From Rhodocyclaceae bacterium UBA5602 (GTDB taxonomy: Bacteria; Pseudomonadota; Gammaproteobacteria; Burkholderiales; Rhodocyclaceae), in contig DILC01000069.1 of the NCBI GenBank assembly GCA_002424865.1, forward strand, positions 1 to 8,653: a stretch of 8,653 nt of DNA, written 5' to 3'. Shown one piece after another: positions 8,001 through 8,653 of the stretch (its first letter is position 1; each line of letters opens with the position of its first letter). A program made the position numbers and the translations under genes. The notes under the pieces are model-generated. The model was given only the letters and a program-made list of their open reading frames with translations. It did no database searches and was not told where the DNA came from.

Positions 8001-8362
8001 GCATGCAGCTCATCCATTTCCGTCGGCACAATCACCCCGCCGCCACCGCCAAACACCTGAATGTGCCCGCCACCGCGCGCTTTCAACAGGTCAATCATGT
8101 ATTTGAAAAACTCGACATGCCCGCCCTGATAGGACGAAACCGCTATGCCATGCGCATCCTCCTGCAAGGCCGCCGTCACGATGTCGTCCACCGACCGGTT
8201 GTGGCCCAGATGAATCACCTCCGCCCCAGTCGCCTGCAGGATGCGCCGCATGATGTTGATCGACGCATCATGGCCATCAAACAGCGATGTCGCGGTAATG
8301 AAGCGTATCTGCCGCGATGGCTTATACGGCGCTATGATGTGCTTGGGCGGGTTGTGCGTCAT
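5081..8362 (-). CDS. icmF: Fused isobutyryl-CoA mutase with G-protein chaperone
   Basis: The product is 1093 aa. This adenosylcobalamin enzyme interconverts n-butyryl-CoA and isobutyryl-CoA by a radical rearrangement. Domains in order: B12-binding (about 20-145) with the lower-ligand motif DGHDAS (His31) and the loop VFGGGGGVIVP; MeaB-like GTPase (about 190-410) with P-loop GTGGAGKSS (212-220), DPSRKRTGGALLGDR, ETSGIGQGD and NKFD (357-360); a linker; then the TIM-barrel mutase (about 550-1093) with TRMFAGEG, SGYHIAEAGA and the ending EVGGQYRR. Phe598 and Gln742 carry the same numbers as the substrate-selecting pair in Cupriavidus metallidurans IcmF; methylmalonyl-CoA mutases have Tyr and Arg there. 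The frame continues upstream to a TTG (8374), but ATG 8362 gives the exact numbering. The ribosome site is weak. A Gly5 run in the G-domain (282-286) may be an insertion. It is the first gene of the operon. Confidence 0.95.
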   Translation of the reverse strand: MTHNPPKHIIAPYKPSRQIRFITATSLFDGHDASINIMRRILQATGAEVIHLGHNRSVDDIVTAALQEDAHGIAVSSYQGGHVEFFKYMIDLLKARGGGHIQVFGGGGGVIVPTEMDELHAYGVTHLYSVEEGQALGLQGMVNDMVARCDKAAVPVAAPDWTALERGDQRVLGQTISALENDLWTAEEKQLLWEKTALATQHRPVPTLGVTGTGGAGKSSLTDELIRRIRLDQQDRLRLAVISIDPSRKRTGGALLGDRIRMNAIGHPNIYMRSLATRNFAGGGGGEISRALPAALAACKISGFDLIIVETSGIGQGDAAIVPLVDCSLYVMTPEFGAASQLEKIDMLDFADFVAINKFDRKGAEDALRDVQKQYRRNHNRFAEQLEAMPVFGTMAARFNDDGVTALYQAILPLLANNGLVVQPGALPSVAVKHSSVGRVIVPPGRVRYLADIADTVRAYHRHVDAQAGIAHERQALATAKNIFLRGGKNAGDFDALIAARDSQLTQDARALLAAWPATRAAYAGEEFVVKVRDKETRTPLVSTSLSGTRIHKVSLPRFLDEGELLKFLLRENVPGAFPYTAGVFAFKRENEDPTRMFAGEGDAFRTNRRFHRLSDGMPAKRLSTAFDSVTLYGCDPDLRPDIYGKVGNSGVSIATLDDLKALYAGFDLCDPATSVSMTINGPAPMVLAMFLNAAIDQQMDKFRARENRAPTAEEAQAVRAFALKNVRGTVQADILKEDQGQNTCIFSTEFALKMMGDIQAFFVEHQVRNFYSVSISGYHIAEAGANPITQLAFTLANGFTFVEAYLARGMAIDDFAPNLSFFFSNGMDPEYAVMGRVARRIWAVAMKNRYGANERSQKMKYHIQTSGRSLHAQEMDFNDIRTTLQALIAIYDNCNSLHTNAYDEAVTTPTEDSVRRAMAIQLIINREWGLAKNENPNQGAFIIDELTDLVEEAVLKEFEALASRGGVLGAMETGYQRGKIQEESMAYEQRKHDGSYPIIGVNAFLNPHADDVPGEIELARSTEDEKQSQLRRLAAFHAQHADSAGIWLLRLREAAIQDENIFEAIMGAVRHCSLGQISNALYEVGGQYRRSM

Positions 8363-8370
8363 ATTGATTT

Positions 8371-8385
8371 TCAATGCGGCATTGA
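8371..8385. repeat. Perfect inverted repeat in the icmF leader (possible operator or hairpin)
   Basis: TCAATGC and GCATTGA flank a single central G, ending nine bases before the icmF ATG. It is the middle of a longer series of ATTGA/TCAAT words at 8363, 8371, 8381 and 8390. It could be an operator for a dimeric repressor, or fold in the mRNA where the ribosome binds. The symmetry is read directly; the function is inferred. Confidence 0.5.
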
Positions 8386-8426
8386 TAAGTCAATCAGAAT
8401 AGGTTCCAGGCCAGGAAAACCCGAAA

Positions 8427-8455
8427 AGCATAGGCCATTCATAGGCCATTAACAA
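8427..8455 (-). promoter_or_regulatory. Candidate sigma-70 promoter of the icmF-hbd-racemase operon
   Basis: On the minus strand TTGTTA (8455-8450) and TATGCT (8432-8427) are spaced by exactly 17 bases. This predicts a transcript start near 8420 and a leader of about 58 bases. Each box matches four of six consensus bases. The spacer and box edges are made of an 11-base tandem repeat, so a regulator bound there would block or shape the promoter. No better promoter is visible upstream of icmF. Confidence 0.5.
8429..8450. repeat. Perfect tandem repeat, two copies of an 11-base unit
   Basis: CATAGGCCATT occurs at 8429-8439 and again, without a gap, at 8440-8450. The period is about one helical turn, so two protein subunits would bind on the same DNA face. 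It overlaps the proposed icmF promoter from the last -35 base into the -10 box. Confidence 0.7.
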
Positions 8456-8570
8456 TCCGGCGTCACCGCTTCTTTTCAAGAGATGGAATTGATTGGCGCA
8501 AGCGGACATTGTAAATCAAGCACTCATGCATGGGCGGCCCAACGGCGTCTGACGCAATGCAAGTTCCGCA

Positions 8571-8598
8571 TGCCCATTTGGCTGGCCTAGAATGGGCA
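8571..8598. repeat. Perfect 8-base inverted repeat with 12-base loop
   Basis: TGCCCATT (8571-8578) and AATGGGCA (8591-8598) are exact reverse complements. A -10-like TAGAAT (8588-8593) on the plus strand overlaps the right arm. It may be an operator for a divergent gene beyond the window or a stem in a transcript; there is no T run to make it a terminator. Confidence 0.55.
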
Positions 8599-8613
8599 AT
8601 GTCGAACCTTCAC

Positions 8614-8638
8614 GCCGTATGGCCAGCACCGACTTTTT
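8614..8638 (+). repeat. Interspersed 25-base repeat, copy 3
   Basis: The sequence is GCCGT, then atg, then GCCAGCACCGAC, then T5 (T6 in full). It differs from copy 2 at one constrained position and from copy 1 at two. It lies about 250 bases upstream of icmF, close to the right edge, so its flank is cut off. Confidence 0.7.
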
Positions 8639-8653
8639 TAAATTGCGGCCCGC

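Larger units (their letters stand above)
8456..8653. other. Unassigned region upstream of icmF to the right edge
   Basis: No gene can be called with confidence. On the minus strand one frame is open from the right edge to a TGA at 8516-8518 (45 codons), so a gene may end there, but I do not recognise the peptide and it uses rare codons such as CTA, ATA and TTA. On the plus strand, ATGs at 8599 and 8619 open short frames to the edge without ribosome sites. The region also holds an inverted repeat (8571-8598), a smaller one TGGGC-G-GCCCA (8531-8541) and a copy of the interspersed repeat. Confidence 0.4.

Noticed and set aside
8365..8393. Alternative icmF promoter with -35 box TTGACT (8393-8388)
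   Set aside because: The -35 box is good but the matching -10 position reads AAATCA next to the start codon, leaving no leader and no ribosome site; the pair at 8455/8432 is better.
7841..8452. 203-codon plus-strand frame
   Set aside because: It is antisense to the B12-binding and early G-domain part of icmF and shows no protein features of its own.

Overview
The window looks like chromosomal DNA of a PHB-forming betaproteobacterium, most likely Burkholderiales. Three things point there: the tRNA-Tyr / tRNA-Gly / tRNA-Thr cluster running into what appears to be the first bases of tuf, a PhaM-type polyhydroxyalkanoate granule protein, and a fused isobutyryl-CoA mutase (IcmF) whose ATG-started length (1093 aa) and diagnostic residues match the Cupriavidus enzyme as I remember it. 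This assignment is inferred from gene content, not from a database match.

Layout. Positions 1-530 hold a minus-strand stable-RNA unit: a strong promoter (about 502-530), then tRNA-Tyr(GTA), tRNA-Gly(TCC), tRNA-Thr(GGT) and, at the left edge, the first seven bases of a probable tuf gene. Divergent from it, on the plus strand, lie an FAD-linked D-lactate dehydrogenase of the LDHD type (625-2022) and phaM (2288-2758). A convergent gap of 143 bases follows. The right two thirds are a minus-strand operon read from right to left: icmF (8362-5081), a 3-hydroxybutyryl-CoA dehydrogenase (5040-4189) and an alpha-methylacyl-CoA racemase (about 4128-2902). A 291-base non-coding or unassigned region lies upstream of icmF.

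How the genes may work together. The operon joins reversible carbon-skeleton rearrangement of short acyl-CoAs (n-butyryl/isobutyryl, possibly valeryl/2-methylbutyryl or isovaleryl/pivalyl), oxidation at the 3-hydroxyacyl-CoA level, and racemisation of 2-methylacyl-CoAs. That is a plausible module linking straight-chain and branched-chain acyl-CoA pools. PhaM next door fits a cell that stores such carbon as PHB. D-lactate dehydrogenase feeds electrons from D-lactate to the respiratory chain and is probably an independent unit.

The least explained signals are non-coding. A 25-base interspersed repeat occurs three times in the same orientation (2139, 4136, 8614). A perfect 11-base tandem repeat fills the spacer of the proposed icmF promoter. 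An array of ATTGA/TCAAT half-sites covers the icmF leader up to the start codon. No mobile element, CRISPR array or phage gene is visible.
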